Shown piece after piece: positions 35,811 through 44,123 of a stretch of 64,000 bases of DNA (within the stretch, counting starts at the first letter, position 1; each line of letters begins with the position of its first letter). The stretch comes from Microbacterium rhizosphaerae (lineage in GTDB: Bacteria > Actinomycetota > Actinomycetes > Actinomycetales > Microbacteriaceae), in assembly GCF_034120055.1 (NCBI RefSeq), contig NZ_CP139368.1, forward strand, positions 2,108,001 to 2,172,000, in the 5' to 3' direction. The notes under the pieces are model-generated. The model saw nothing but the letters and a program-made list of their open reading frames with translations. It was not told the DNA's origin and did not search any database. A program made the position numbers and the translations under genes.

Positions 35811-36799
35811 TGGGCCGCATGAGCCAGTTCGGCAACGATCTCTACTCGGGCAAGGTCTCCTTCCCGTTCATCGGCCGGCGTCGGCTGTGGTTCATCATCG
35901 CCGGGACGCTCGTGCTCGCGTCGGTGCTCGTGCCGCTGTTCCGCCCGATCCAGTTCTCCATCGAGTTCACCGGCGGATCGCAGTTCACGGTGTCGAACGC
36001 CGCGAACCCGAGCCAGGCGACCGCGACGCAGGCCGTTCACTCCGTGGTTCCGAACGCGACCACGAAGGTCACGACCGTCGGCTCGGACACCGTCCGCGTG
36101 CAGACCGACCAGATGACGGCTGCGCAGACCCAGGCGGTCTCCGAGGCCCTCGCCACGGCGTACCACGTCGACAAGAGCGAGGTCACGGCATCGTTCATCG
36201 GCCCGAGCTGGGGAGCGGATGTCACGCGCCAGTCGCTGTGGGGTCTGGCGATCTTCCTCGCGCTGACGTTCCTCATCCTCGCGCTCTACTTCCGCACGTG
36301 GAAGATGTCGGCGTCGGCGATCATCGGCCTGCTCGACGTGCTGATCATCACGATCGGCGTGTATGCGGCGTGCGGGTTCGCGATCTCGCCGGCGGCGGTC
36401 ATCGGCTTCCTGACGATCCTCGCCTACTCGCTGTACGACACCACGGTCGTCTTCGACAAGATCCGTGAGAACACCCAGGCAGACGGCGAGGGGATGACAC
36501 GCACCTTCGGCGAGTCGGTCAACCTCGCGGTGAACCAGACGCTGATCCGCTCGATCAACACGACGGTCGTCGCCATCCTCCCGGTCGGAGCGATCCTGTT
36601 CATCGGCGTGTTCTGGCTCGGTGCGCAGACGCTCAGCGACATCTCACTGTCGATCTTCGTCGGCATCATCGTCGCCGCCTACTCGACGCTGTTCGTGGCC
36701 GCGCCGCTGTACTCGCTCTTCCGCGAGAGCGAGTCCTCGATCAAGTCGCATGACGTCAAGGTGCGCTCGGCGCGTTCGAAGGCGGTCGCGGCGGTCTGA
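35810..36799 (+). CDS. secF: Protein translocase subunit SecF
   Basis: A 329-residue partner of SecD with six helices. IEFTGGSQFTV near residue 50 is the SecF counterpart of the D1 motif, and YSLYDTTVVFDKIRENTQ the conserved D4-type motif with NQTLIRSINTTVVAILPV following. Translation is coupled to secD by a one-base stop/start overlap (TGATG). Confidence 0.97.
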   Translation: MGRMSQFGNDLYSGKVSFPFIGRRRLWFIIAGTLVLASVLVPLFRPIQFSIEFTGGSQFTVSNAANPSQATATQAVHSVVPNATTKVTTVGSDTVRVQTDQMTAAQTQAVSEALATAYHVDKSEVTASFIGPSWGADVTRQSLWGLAIFLALTFLILALYFRTWKMSASAIIGLLDVLIITIGVYAACGFAISPAAVIGFLTILAYSLYDTTVVFDKIRENTQADGEGMTRTFGESVNLAVNQTLIRSINTTVVAILPVGAILFIGVFWLGAQTLSDISLSIFVGIIVAAYSTLFVAAPLYSLFRESESSIKSHDVKVRSARSKAVAAV

Positions 36800-36854
36800 G
36801 CCGGATGCTCTGGCGCTACGATGAGAGGATCGTGCTGAGGGCGGGGGTGACGGG

Positions 36855-39104
36855 ATGACCGAAACCGTCCCCGCCTCCGGCCAGTCCTCTCTGCGGCGCC
36901 TGGTGCCGAGGATCTTCTCACGCTCCGCGCGTCGAGACGGCGTCGATCAGCTGCTGCGCACCGTGCGCGCGCACCATCCGAAGGGCGACCTCGCCGTCAT
37001 CGAGCGCGCGTACTCGGTAGCCGAGCGCGCCCATGAGGGCCAGAAGCGGCAGAGCGGCGAGCCGTACATCACGCACCCCCTGGCGGTCGCGCAGATCCTC
37101 GCCGACCTGGGGCTCGGGCCGCGGGCGATCGCCGCCGCGCTCCTGCACGACACCGTCGAGGATACCGACTACACCATCGAAGCCCTCGCAGCCGATTTCG
37201 GCGACGAGGTGGCGATGCTGGTCGACGGCGTCACCAAGCTCGACAAGGTCAAGTACGGCGAGAGCGCGCAGGCGGAGACCGTCCGCAAGATGATCGTCGC
37301 GATGTCGAAGGACATCCGTGTCCTGCTCATCAAGCTCGCCGACCGGCTGCACAACGCCCGGACGTGGGGCTTCGTCCCACCGGAGAAGGCTCAGAAGAAG
37401 GCCACCGAGACCCTCGAGATCTACGCGCCGCTGGCGCATCGACTCGGCATCCAGACCATCAAGTCGGAGCTCGAGGACCTCTCGTTCGCCGTGCTGCATC
37501 CGAAGCTCTATGCTGAGATCGAGAGCCTCGTCCGCCAGCGGACCCCCCAGCGCGAGCAGTACGTGCACACGGTGATCGAGTCGGTCGAATCCGACCTCCG
37601 GGAACTCCGCGTGCGCGGGCGCGTCGTGGGGCGCCCCAAGCAGCTGTACTCGGTGTACCAGAAGATGGTCGTCCGAGGTCGCGAGTTCGACGACATCTAC
37701 GACCTGATCGGCATCCGCGTCATCGTCGGGACGGTCCGCGACTGCTACGCGGTCCTCGGAGCGATCCACGCGCGCTGGACGCCGCTTCCCGGCCGCTTCA
37801 AGGACTACATCGCCACTCCGAAGTTCAACCTCTACCAGTCGCTGCACACGACCGTGATCGGCCCGGGCGGGCGAACGGTCGAGATCCAGATCCGCACCCA
37901 CGAGATGCACCAGCAGGCCGAGTACGGCGTCGCGGCGCACTGGAAGTACAAGGAGCGGATGACGGGCGGCAAGAGCGATTCGAAGTCGCTCGACACCGAC
38001 ATGGCGTGGCTCGCGCGCATCTCGGACTGGCAGGCCGAGACCGCGGACCCCGGTGAGTTCCTCGACTCCCTTCGCTTCGAGATCGGAGCGAAGGAGGTCT
38101 ACGTCTTCACGCCCAAGGGCCGGGTCATCGGGCTGCCCACCGGCGCGACCCCCGTCGACTTCGCCTACGCCGTGCACACCGAGATCGGCCACCGCACCAT
38201 GGGGGCGAAGGTCAACGGCCGGCTGGTGCCGCTCGAGTCGACGCTGTCCAGCGGCGACGTCGTCGAGGTCTTCACGTCGAAGAACCCGGATGCGGGCCCC
38301 AGCCAGGACTGGCTGAGCTTCGTCAAGAGCACGCGTGCGCGCAGCAAGATCCGCGGCTGGTTCACGAAGGAGCGCCGTGAGGAGGCCATCGAGCAGGGCA
38401 AGGAGGCCATCGCCCGCGCGATGCGCCGCCAGAACCTGCCGCTGCAGCGCCTCATGAGCCAGGACTCGTTCACCGACGTGGCGCACCAGCTGCGCTACGA
38501 GGACGTGTCGGCCCTCTACGCCGCGGTGGGCGAGGGCCACGTGTCCACCCAGTCGGTGATCGAGAAGGTCACGGCCCTGGTCAGCGTCAACGAGGTGGCG
38601 ACCGGCCCCATCGAGCTCCCGCACGTCGGACGAAGCCGCCAGCAGCGCGCCGGCGACTCGGGCGTTCTCGTCCGCGGGGCACCAGACATCCTCGTGAAGC
38701 TCGCGAAGTGCTGTACGCCCGTGCCGGGCGATTCCATCGTCGGCTTCGTCACGCGGGGCAGTGGCGTCTCGGTCCATCGGGCGGACTGCACGAACGTGAA
38801 GTCGCTCATGTCCGACCCGGAGCGTCTGATCGACGTGGAGTGGGCGCCCACCTCGAAGAGCGTGTTCCTGGTGCAGATCCAGGTCGAGGCGCTCGACCGC
38901 TCCGGACTCCTCAGCGACGTCACGCGGGTGCTCAGCGAGCACCATGTCAACATCCTGTCGGCGACGGTGTCGACGACCAACGAGCGCCTCGCGCTGAGCC
39001 GCTTCGTGTTCGAGATGGGCGACATCGTCCATCTCGACCGCGTGCTGAACGCCGTGCGGCGCATCGACGCGGTCTACGACGTGTACCGCGTCACCTCGTC
39101 CTGA
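36855..39104 (+). CDS. relA: Bifunctional (p)ppGpp synthetase/hydrolase (RelA/SpoT homologue)
   Basis: A 749-residue long RSH. The HD hydrolase is complete (His98-Asp99 in LLHDTVEDTDYT), the synthetase carries FDDIYDLIGIRVIV, YIATPKFNLYQSLHTTVIGP and EIQIRT, then TGS (VYVFTPKGRVIGLPTGATPVDFAYAVHTEIGH), a zinc-finger-like CCTPVPGDSIVGFVTRGSGVSVHRADC and a C-terminal ACT domain. Both activities should be functional. It controls the stringent response. It follows secF as in other actinobacteria, with GGGTGACGGG before the ATG. Its last 31 bases overlap a convergent gene. Confidence 0.96.
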   Translation: MTETVPASGQSSLRRLVPRIFSRSARRDGVDQLLRTVRAHHPKGDLAVIERAYSVAERAHEGQKRQSGEPYITHPLAVAQILADLGLGPRAIAAALLHDTVEDTDYTIEALAADFGDEVAMLVDGVTKLDKVKYGESAQAETVRKMIVAMSKDIRVLLIKLADRLHNARTWGFVPPEKAQKKATETLEIYAPLAHRLGIQTIKSELEDLSFAVLHPKLYAEIESLVRQRTPQREQYVHTVIESVESDLRELRVRGRVVGRPKQLYSVYQKMVVRGREFDDIYDLIGIRVIVGTVRDCYAVLGAIHARWTPLPGRFKDYIATPKFNLYQSLHTTVIGPGGRTVEIQIRTHEMHQQAEYGVAAHWKYKERMTGGKSDSKSLDTDMAWLARISDWQAETADPGEFLDSLRFEIGAKEVYVFTPKGRVIGLPTGATPVDFAYAVHTEIGHRTMGAKVNGRLVPLESTLSSGDVVEVFTSKNPDAGPSQDWLSFVKSTRARSKIRGWFTKERREEAIEQGKEAIARAMRRQNLPLQRLMSQDSFTDVAHQLRYEDVSALYAAVGEGHVSTQSVIEKVTALVSVNEVATGPIELPHVGRSRQQRAGDSGVLVRGAPDILVKLAKCCTPVPGDSIVGFVTRGSGVSVHRADCTNVKSLMSDPERLIDVEWAPTSKSVFLVQIQVEALDRSGLLSDVTRVLSEHHVNILSATVSTTNERLALSRFVFEMGDIVHLDRVLNAVRRIDAVYDVYRVTSS

Positions 39105-39634
39105 ACCCGGGCCTGCAGGATCTCCTTCCCGGCGCGCTTGGCCCAGATGGGTCCTTGGGCCTCCAGCCACTCGAGGGCGGCGGCAGCAAGTCCCGGCTCC
39201 GCATCCGCGAGCAGTTCGAAGGCTCGCCGGTGCTGTGCGTCGTCGGTGCGTGCGAGGTCGGCGAGCGTGCGCTCGGGCGTGGTCACGCGTGCGCCGCCGA
39301 TCAGGATGAGGTCGGCGTCGGGCAGCTGCAGGTCGCGGTACTGCACGCGCACGTCGAACGTGCTGTGCGGGCGGCGCTCGGAGGCCCGCTGCACCGTATG
39401 CCGCGCGGGCGGCTCCGGCATCGCACCCAGCACCCACGCGGCGCTCAGGTGAGTAGCGGCCAGCGCACTGCCGAGCAGTGGAAGCAGCGACGCGCCCCGC
39501 AGTGCCGCCGTCTCGACCGTGTCGGCCGGCGCATACGCGTCCCCGACTTCGACGACGTGGCCGTCCAGGCGCGCCGCGCACAGCTCGGTCGAAGAGAGGC
39601 GGTCACCGGGGAAGAAGAGGAACGCGCGGTGCAT
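39074..39634 (-). CDS. Hypothetical protein, weakly AbiEi-antitoxin-like
   Basis: A 186-residue soluble protein. STFDVRVQYRDLQLPDADLILIGGARVTTPERTLADLARTDD resembles the middle of AbiEi-family proteins, in which a surface strand pair leads into a 'T..RTL.DLAR' helix; the start HRAFLFFPGDRLSSTELCAARLDGHVV would be the winged-helix-like part. The resemblance is limited and no AbiEii nucleotidyltransferase is adjacent. Start ATG 39634 is used, an ATG four codons upstream being the alternative. The 3' end is antisense to the last ten codons of relA. Confidence 0.55.
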   Translation of the reverse strand: MHRAFLFFPGDRLSSTELCAARLDGHVVEVGDAYAPADTVETAALRGASLLPLLGSALAATHLSAAWVLGAMPEPPARHTVQRASERRPHSTFDVRVQYRDLQLPDADLILIGGARVTTPERTLADLARTDDAQHRRAFELLADAEPGLAAAALEWLEAQGPIWAKRAGKEILQARVQDEVTRYTS

Positions 39635-39700
39635 GCTCGGAAGCATGCCGCATCCGCGGAGGCGGCGACCCGCCGCATCCCTCGCCTGTGGAGAACCCGC

Positions 39701-40957
39701 TCAGCCGCCCAGGGCGCGCAGCCATGCCTTGCGGGCATCCAGCGCTTCGCGCGCCTGCGCCGCGGCGGTGGTGTCGCCAGAGGCCTCGGCCGCCGCGAGC
39801 TCGTTCTCGAGTTTCTCGATCGCGTCGGTGAGCTGGCGCGTCATGTCGTTCGCGCGCGCCTTGGTCTCGGGGTTGTTGCGCTTCCAGTCGGCGTCCTCGC
39901 GCGTGCGCAGCGCCTGCTCGATCTTGCGCAGGTCGTCGTCGAGCGCACGCTCCTTGTCACGCGGGAAGATGCGCCCGATCTCGTCCCAACGCCGCTGGAT
40001 GCCTGTGAGCATCGTGCGTGCCGCCCCGAGGTTCGACTCGTCGGCGACGGCGGCGGCCTCCACCAGCAGCTCGCGCTTCTGAGCGATCTTCTCGCGGGAC
40101 TCCTCGGCCTCCGCGGTCTCGCGCTCGGAGCGCGCGCCGTACAGCGCGTCGCCGGCGGCCTTGAAGCGCGCCCACAGGGCGTCGTCCACCTTCTTGCCCG
40201 CACGGCCGGCGGTCTTCCACTGGTCGAGCAGCTCTCGGTAGGCGCCGATGCCGTCCTCGCCGCGCGGGGCGAGCGCCTCGGCCTTCTCGACGAGACGCGT
40301 CTTGGCGTCACGCGCCGAGCGGTGGGTCTCATCGAGCTCCGCGTAGAACTCGCGGCGGTGCCTGTCGACGGTCGCCCGGGCGTCGCGGAATCGCTTCCAG
40401 AGCTGCTGGGCGGTCGATTTGGGCAGTCGGGGTCCGTTCTGCTGCTGCGACTGCCACTGGTCGAAGAGCGCCGTCATCTCGGCACCGGCCTGACGCCACT
40501 GCACGGTCTTCGGGTCGCGGGCGGCGAGCGCCTCGGCCTGCTCCACGAGCACCGTGCGCTCCCGGATCGCCTCGTCGACGGCCTCGCGGGCGGCCGCGGC
40601 CTCCGTCTCGGTCGCGGCGGCCAGTTCGCCGATGAGCGTCTCGAGGCGAGCGTCGAGCGACGCGAGGTCGCCGACGGCGGCCGCACCGGCCACCTTGCCG
40701 CGCAGGGTCGTCGCCGTGGAACGCAGATCGGAGGCGGATGCGCCGCCCCGGCGGTGGCGCACCTCGAGAAGGGCGACCTCGCCGGCGAGGTCCGTGTACT
40801 TCCGCTCGAAGTAGGCCAGGGCCTCTTCCGTCGAGCCATCGGGGAACTGACCGACGACGCGCCAGTCGGCGCCTTCGCGCACCGAGACGGTGCCGTCTTC
40901 GTCGACGCGGCCCCAGGGCTCGTTCTGGTCGGGGGTGGGTTCTGCGGTTGCAGTCAC
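39701..40957 (-). CDS. DUF349 domain protein
   Basis: A 418-residue cytoplasmic, highly charged helical protein with several DUF349 repeats of the pattern W(K/R)xxGxx...LWxRF: VQWRQAGAEMTALFDQWQ, QQLWKRFRDARATVD, DQWKTAGRAGKKVDDALWARFKAAGD, RRWDEIGRIFPRDKERAL. An N-terminal piece (WGRVDEDGTVSVREGADWRVVGQFPDGSTEEALAYFERKY) is typical of the actinobacterial versions. Function is unknown; predicted long coiled coils suggest a scaffold. The GTG giving VTATAEPTPDQ is used because upstream frame is unrelated sequence. Confidence 0.88.
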   Translation of the reverse strand: MTATAEPTPDQNEPWGRVDEDGTVSVREGADWRVVGQFPDGSTEEALAYFERKYTDLAGEVALLEVRHRRGGASASDLRSTATTLRGKVAGAAAVGDLASLDARLETLIGELAAATETEAAAAREAVDEAIRERTVLVEQAEALAARDPKTVQWRQAGAEMTALFDQWQSQQQNGPRLPKSTAQQLWKRFRDARATVDRHRREFYAELDETHRSARDAKTRLVEKAEALAPRGEDGIGAYRELLDQWKTAGRAGKKVDDALWARFKAAGDALYGARSERETAEAEESREKIAQKRELLVEAAAVADESNLGAARTMLTGIQRRWDEIGRIFPRDKERALDDDLRKIEQALRTREDADWKRNNPETKARANDMTRQLTDAIEKLENELAAAEASGDTTAAAQAREALDARKAWLRALGG

Positions 40958-41043
40958 GGATGCACCTCGTGGCGGCGCCGGAGCGCCTATCGGGGGATGG
41001 ACGGACCCCAGCCTAGTACGAGGGTCGATCCCGGCCGAGGCGC

Positions 41044-41298
41044 TCAGGACGCGGACGGCGACGGCGATGAGGAGGGCGTCGGCGACGGGTGGGAGCTGCC
41101 GGGACCGACGGTGAAGTAGGCGATCTGACCGCCCACGATGGCCAGGATGAGGATGCCGCCGGCGACGCCCGCCACGACGTCGTCCCGCCGGCGCCTGCGC
41201 AGCTGTCCATCGTGGTATTCCTTGCGGGCGAGATACGTGCGATTGCGCTCCCGCACCTCGCGCGCGGCGCGCCCCTGCCCCTTGCCGCCAGTGGCCAC
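41044..41298 (-). CDS. Small single-pass membrane protein
   Basis: An 84-residue protein: a very basic cytoplasmic half (GKGQGRAAREVRERNRTYLARK, RRRRRDD), one membrane helix (VVAGVAGGILILAIVGGQIAYF) and a Ser/Pro-rich 20-residue tail, presumably outside. AGGAGGACAC before the GTG is the best ribosome site in this area, so the gene is real. It lies upstream of the DUF349 gene in the same orientation. Function not recognised. Confidence 0.75.
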   Translation of the reverse strand: MATGGKGQGRAAREVRERNRTYLARKEYHDGQLRRRRRDDVVAGVAGGILILAIVGGQIAYFTVGPGSSHPSPTPSSSPSPSAS

Positions 41299-41410
41299 GT
41301 GTCCTCCTTCGCACCCGGCCGCGCCGGGCGGGACGATCTTACGAGGTCGGACCGGCGCGCGCCCAACCCGGGCCGGGCTCCGTGTCCGCCGTGGCGGCTA
41401 GCCTGAGTTG

Positions 41411-42763
41411 GTGACGATGCCGACCGCGCTGTTCCAGGGGCAGACGCCCCTCGCCGTGCGCATGCGACCGACCTCGCTGGACGAGGTGGCCGGGCAGGCT
41501 CATCTCCTCAAGCCCAGGTCGCCGATCCGCGCTCTCGCGCAGGCGGATGCCGCGGCATCCACTCCCGTCTCGGTCATCCTGTGGGGGCCGCCGGGGACGG
41601 GCAAGACGACGCTCGCCCAGGCCATCGCCCGCACGTCCGGTCGGCGGTTCGTCGAGCTCTCCGCGGTCACCGCCGGCGTGCGCGACGTGCGCGAGGTCAT
41701 GCAGGAGGCGCTCACGCAGCGCGACCTCTACGGTGTGTCGACGATCCTGTTCCTCGACGAGATCCACCGGTTCACCAAGGCGCAGCAGGACGCACTGCTC
41801 CCCGGGGTCGAGAACGGCTGGGTCGTCCTCATCGCCGCGACGACGGAGAACCCGTCGTTCTCGGTGGTCTCGCCGCTGCTGTCGCGGTCGCTGCTGCTGA
41901 CACTCCAGCCGCTGTCCGACGAGGACCTGGGCTCGCTCGTCGATCGGGCCGTATCGGACGCCCGGGGGCTCAACGGATCGGTTGTGCTCGCCGACGACGC
42001 GCGCGCGGCCCTCGTGCGGCTGGCATCCGGCGACGCGAGACGCGCCCTCACGGCGCTCGAGGCGGCGGCCACCATCGCCCTGGGAACGGATGGCCGAGCC
42101 GGTGAGGGCGGTGAGGACGACGAGTCGACCCCCACGGTGACCGCGGAGGCGATCGCGCAGGCGGTCGATCGTGCGCTGCTGCGCTACGACCGGCAGGGCG
42201 ACGAGCATTACGACGTCATCAGCGCCTTCATCAAGTCGATCCGGGGATCGGACGTGGATGCGTCGATGCACTACCTCGCGCGCATGATCGAGGCGGGGGA
42301 GGACCCGCGGTTCATCGCCCGCCGGCTCGTGATCTCGGCCGCCGAGGACGTCGGCCTCGCCGACCCGCAGGCGCTTCAGATCGCGGTGGCGGCAGCCGAC
42401 GCCGTGGCGTTCATCGGCATGCCGGAGGGCCGCATCCCACTCGCCGAGGCCACGGCCTACCTCGCGACGACGGCGAAGTCGAACGCCGCGTACCTGGCGA
42501 TCGACCAGGCGATCGCCGACGTCCGCAAGGGCGGCTTCGGACGGGTGCCCGCGCACCTGCGCGATGCGCACTATCCCGGCGCGAAGCGGCTCGGCCACGG
42601 CAAGGGATACGTCTATCCGCACGACGCCGAGATCGGGATCGTGCCGCAGCAGTACCTCCCCGACGAGCTGCGGGGTCGCACGTACTACGAGCCGACGGCG
42701 CACGGCCAGGAGCGCGACGTGCAGGCGCGCCTGGAGAAGATCCGCCGCATCCTGGAGGGCTGA
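41411..42763 (+). CDS. rarA: Replication-associated recombination protein RarA (MgsA)
   Basis: A 450-residue clamp-loader-like AAA+ ATPase acting at stalled forks. [22 protein letters not shown] start, Walker [16 protein letters not shown], Walker [13 protein letters not shown], sensor 1 [11 protein letters not shown], arginine finger SPLLSRS, and the C-terminal tetramerisation part ending [24 protein letters not shown]. Three in-frame starts are clustered: TTG 41408, GTG 41411 and ATG 41417. GTG is preferred because TAGCCT (41399-41404) ends 6 bases before it, as in the other leaderless genes. Confidence 0.95.
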   Translation: MTMPTALFQGQTPLAVRMRPTSLDEVAGQAHLLKPRSPIRALAQADAAASTPVSVILWGPPGTGKTTLAQAIARTSGRRFVELSAVTAGVRDVREVMQEALTQRDLYGVSTILFLDEIHRFTKAQQDALLPGVENGWVVLIAATTENPSFSVVSPLLSRSLLLTLQPLSDEDLGSLVDRAVSDARGLNGSVVLADDARAALVRLASGDARRALTALEAAATIALGTDGRAGEGGEDDESTPTVTAEAIAQAVDRALLRYDRQGDEHYDVISAFIKSIRGSDVDASMHYLARMIEAGEDPRFIARRLVISAAEDVGLADPQALQIAVAAADAVAFIGMPEGRIPLAEATAYLATTAKSNAAYLAIDQAIADVRKGGFGRVPAHLRDAHYPGAKRLGHGKGYVYPHDAEIGIVPQQYLPDELRGRTYYEPTAHGQERDVQARLEKIRRILEG

Positions 42764-42770
42764 CGCACTC

Positions 42771-42801
42771 GCCCTCCCCGCCGTGGCGGCGCGGGGAGGG
42801 C
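42771..42801 (+). terminator. Stem-loop after rarA
   Basis: GCCCTCCCCGCC / GGCGCGGGGAGGGC form a strong hairpin 7 bases after the rarA stop. Confidence 0.8.
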
Positions 42802-42818
42802 GCCGCATCCCGTTCTGT

Positions 42819-42970
42819 TAGACTTGAGCGGCTCGAAACCGAGTTTTCGGGCATCCCCTCTCTTCCACATACCTTCCGGCATGCCCCGGCGTGCAGTCCG
42901 GACAGGGCGAAGACAGGCGATACGCCCGCGAGCCGTGAAAGACACGGCCGCGTCACGGAAGGAACACTTC
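42819..42970 (+). promoter_or_regulatory. rpsD promoter and ~140-base leader
   Basis: TAGACT (42819-42824) is a good -10; transcription would start near 42831. The leader to the GTG is unusually long for this window and contains small hairpins (e.g. CCGAGTTTTCGGG). S4 mRNA leaders are autoregulated by S4 in Firmicutes and E. coli; a similar role here is inference. Confidence 0.45.
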
Positions 42971-43600
42971 GTGGTCACGAAGTCCCAGGACCGCCGCAAG
43001 GTGCGTCTGTCGCGCGCCCTCGGCGTCGCGCTCACCCCGAAGGCCGCCCGCTACCTCGAGAAGCGTCCCTACGCTCCGGGCGAGCACGGCCGCACCAAGC
43101 GCAAGGCCGACAGCGACTACGCCGTTCGTCTGCGCGAGAAGCAGCGTCTGCGCGAGCAGTACGGCATCCGCGAGAAGCAGCTGCGCATCCAGTTCGAGGA
43201 GGCCCGCCGCAAGGACGGCCTGACCGGTGAGAACCTCGTCGAGCAGCTCGAGATGCGTCTGGACGCCCTCGTCCTCCGTTCGGGCTTCGCCCGCACGACC
43301 GCGCAGGCCCGCCAGTTCGTGGTGCACCGCCACATCCTCGTCGACGGCAAGATCGTCGACCGCCCGTCGTTCCGCGTGAAGCCGGGTCAGCTCATCCACG
43401 TCAAGGAGCGCAGTGAGGGCACCGAGCCCTTCCAGGTCGCGGCTCTCGGCGGCAACGCCGAGGTGCTCCCCCCCGTGCCGGGCTACCTCGAGGTCGAGCT
43501 CGACAAGCTGCAGGCCCGCCTCGTGCGTCGCCCGAAGCGCGCCGAGGTTCCCGTGGTCTGCGACGTCCAGCTGGTCGTCGAGTACTACGCCGCCCGCTAG
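42971..43600 (+). CDS. rpsD: 30S ribosomal protein S4
   Basis: A 209-residue 16S rRNA-binding assembly protein. N-terminus VVTKSQDRRKVRLSRALGVALTPKAARYLEKRPYAPGEHGRTKRK, then the S4 RNA-binding domain RLDALVLRSGFARTTAQARQFVVHRHILVDGKIVDRPSFRVKPGQLI. There are no cysteines at the zinc-binding N-terminus, i.e. the C-minus form. It is a stand-alone gene, not in the alpha operon, as in Microbacteriaceae. GGAAGGA precedes the GTG; the longer frame upstream is leader RNA. Confidence 0.97.
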   Translation: MVTKSQDRRKVRLSRALGVALTPKAARYLEKRPYAPGEHGRTKRKADSDYAVRLREKQRLREQYGIREKQLRIQFEEARRKDGLTGENLVEQLEMRLDALVLRSGFARTTAQARQFVVHRHILVDGKIVDRPSFRVKPGQLIHVKERSEGTEPFQVAALGGNAEVLPPVPGYLEVELDKLQARLVRRPKRAEVPVVCDVQLVVEYYAAR

Positions 43601-43700
43601 GGCCGCGGCCGGAGGCGCGCGAAGCGCCGCGTCCGAGTGTGCACTGCCCGCTAGGGCCGCGGCCGGAGGCGCGCGAAGCGCCGCGTCCGAGTGTGCACTG
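43593..43700 (+). repeat. Perfect 54 bp tandem duplication spanning the rpsD stop codon
   Basis: Copy 1 is 43593-43646 and copy 2 is 43647-43700, with no mismatch that I can see. Each begins CCCGCTAGGGCCGCGG, so the last sense codon and stop of rpsD are repeated downstream, and each contains GGCGC-GCGAA-GCGCC, a small hairpin. The start lies inside the gene's last codons, so the duplication arose without altering the S4 sequence. Confidence 0.95.
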
Positions 43701-43727
43701 CGCGCCGACGCACGCAGCTCTCAATCC

Positions 43728-43762
43728 AGGAGGGGTGCCGGGTTCTTCCCGGCGCCCCTCCT
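43728..43762 (+). terminator. Strong terminator of rpsD
   Basis: AGGAGGGGTGCCGGG, loop TTCTT and CCCGGCGCCCCTCCT form a 15 bp stem with one G-T wobble. Confidence 0.85.
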
Positions 43763-43819
43763 GCGTTCTCGCCTACGATGGGGAATACCGCATCCGCGGC
43801 CTGACGCGAAGGAGATCCT

Positions 43820-44059
43820 GTGAAGCACTTCCTCTGGTTCGTGCTCGGCGTCATCGGCGGCTTCGTCGCCGCCCACTACGTCAACAAGGACCCGCGCGGC
43901 CGCGACGTCCTGGCAGAGCTCGACGCGCGCATCTCCGAGTTCACCGACCGGATCGCCGACGCCTACCACGCTCAGGAGGCCGCCTTCGCCGGCCCGGAGA
44001 CGCCGGTCGCCGCCCCGGCCGGGGAAGACGCATCCGACCGCCCGTCGTCCGCTCTCTGA
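43820..44059 (+). CDS. Small membrane protein upstream of alaS
   Basis: A 79-residue protein with one N-terminal helix (FLWFVLGVIGGFVAAHYV) followed by an amphipathic segment (DPRGRDVLAELDARISEFTDRIADAYHAQEAAF) and a disordered Pro/Ala tail. GAAGGAGAT gives a consensus ribosome site for the GTG, and TACGAT (43774-43779) a likely -10. The gene is 64 bases before alaS and probably co-transcribed; small membrane proteins of this sort before alaS are common in actinobacteria, function unknown. Confidence 0.75.
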   Translation: MKHFLWFVLGVIGGFVAAHYVNKDPRGRDVLAELDARISEFTDRIADAYHAQEAAFAGPETPVAAPAGEDASDRPSSAL

Positions 44060-44123
44060 TCACTTCCACACGCCGCGACTTCGCGGGGTGCTCTTTCGAC
44101 CTGCCCTGAGGACCTGCACCGTC

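Noticed and set aside
39074..39634. Type IV toxin-antitoxin locus
   Set aside because: The AbiEi resemblance is partial and there is no AbiEii nucleotidyltransferase next to it.
42824..42970. 49-codon N-terminal extension of ribosomal protein S4
   Set aside because: S4 proteins of this group begin at VVTKSQDRRKV, there is a proper GGAAGGA site before GTG 42971, and the -10 at 42819-42824 makes this segment leader RNA.
43593..43700. CRISPR-like repeat pair
   Set aside because: Only two directly abutting copies, no spacer, no cas genes; it is a simple tandem duplication.
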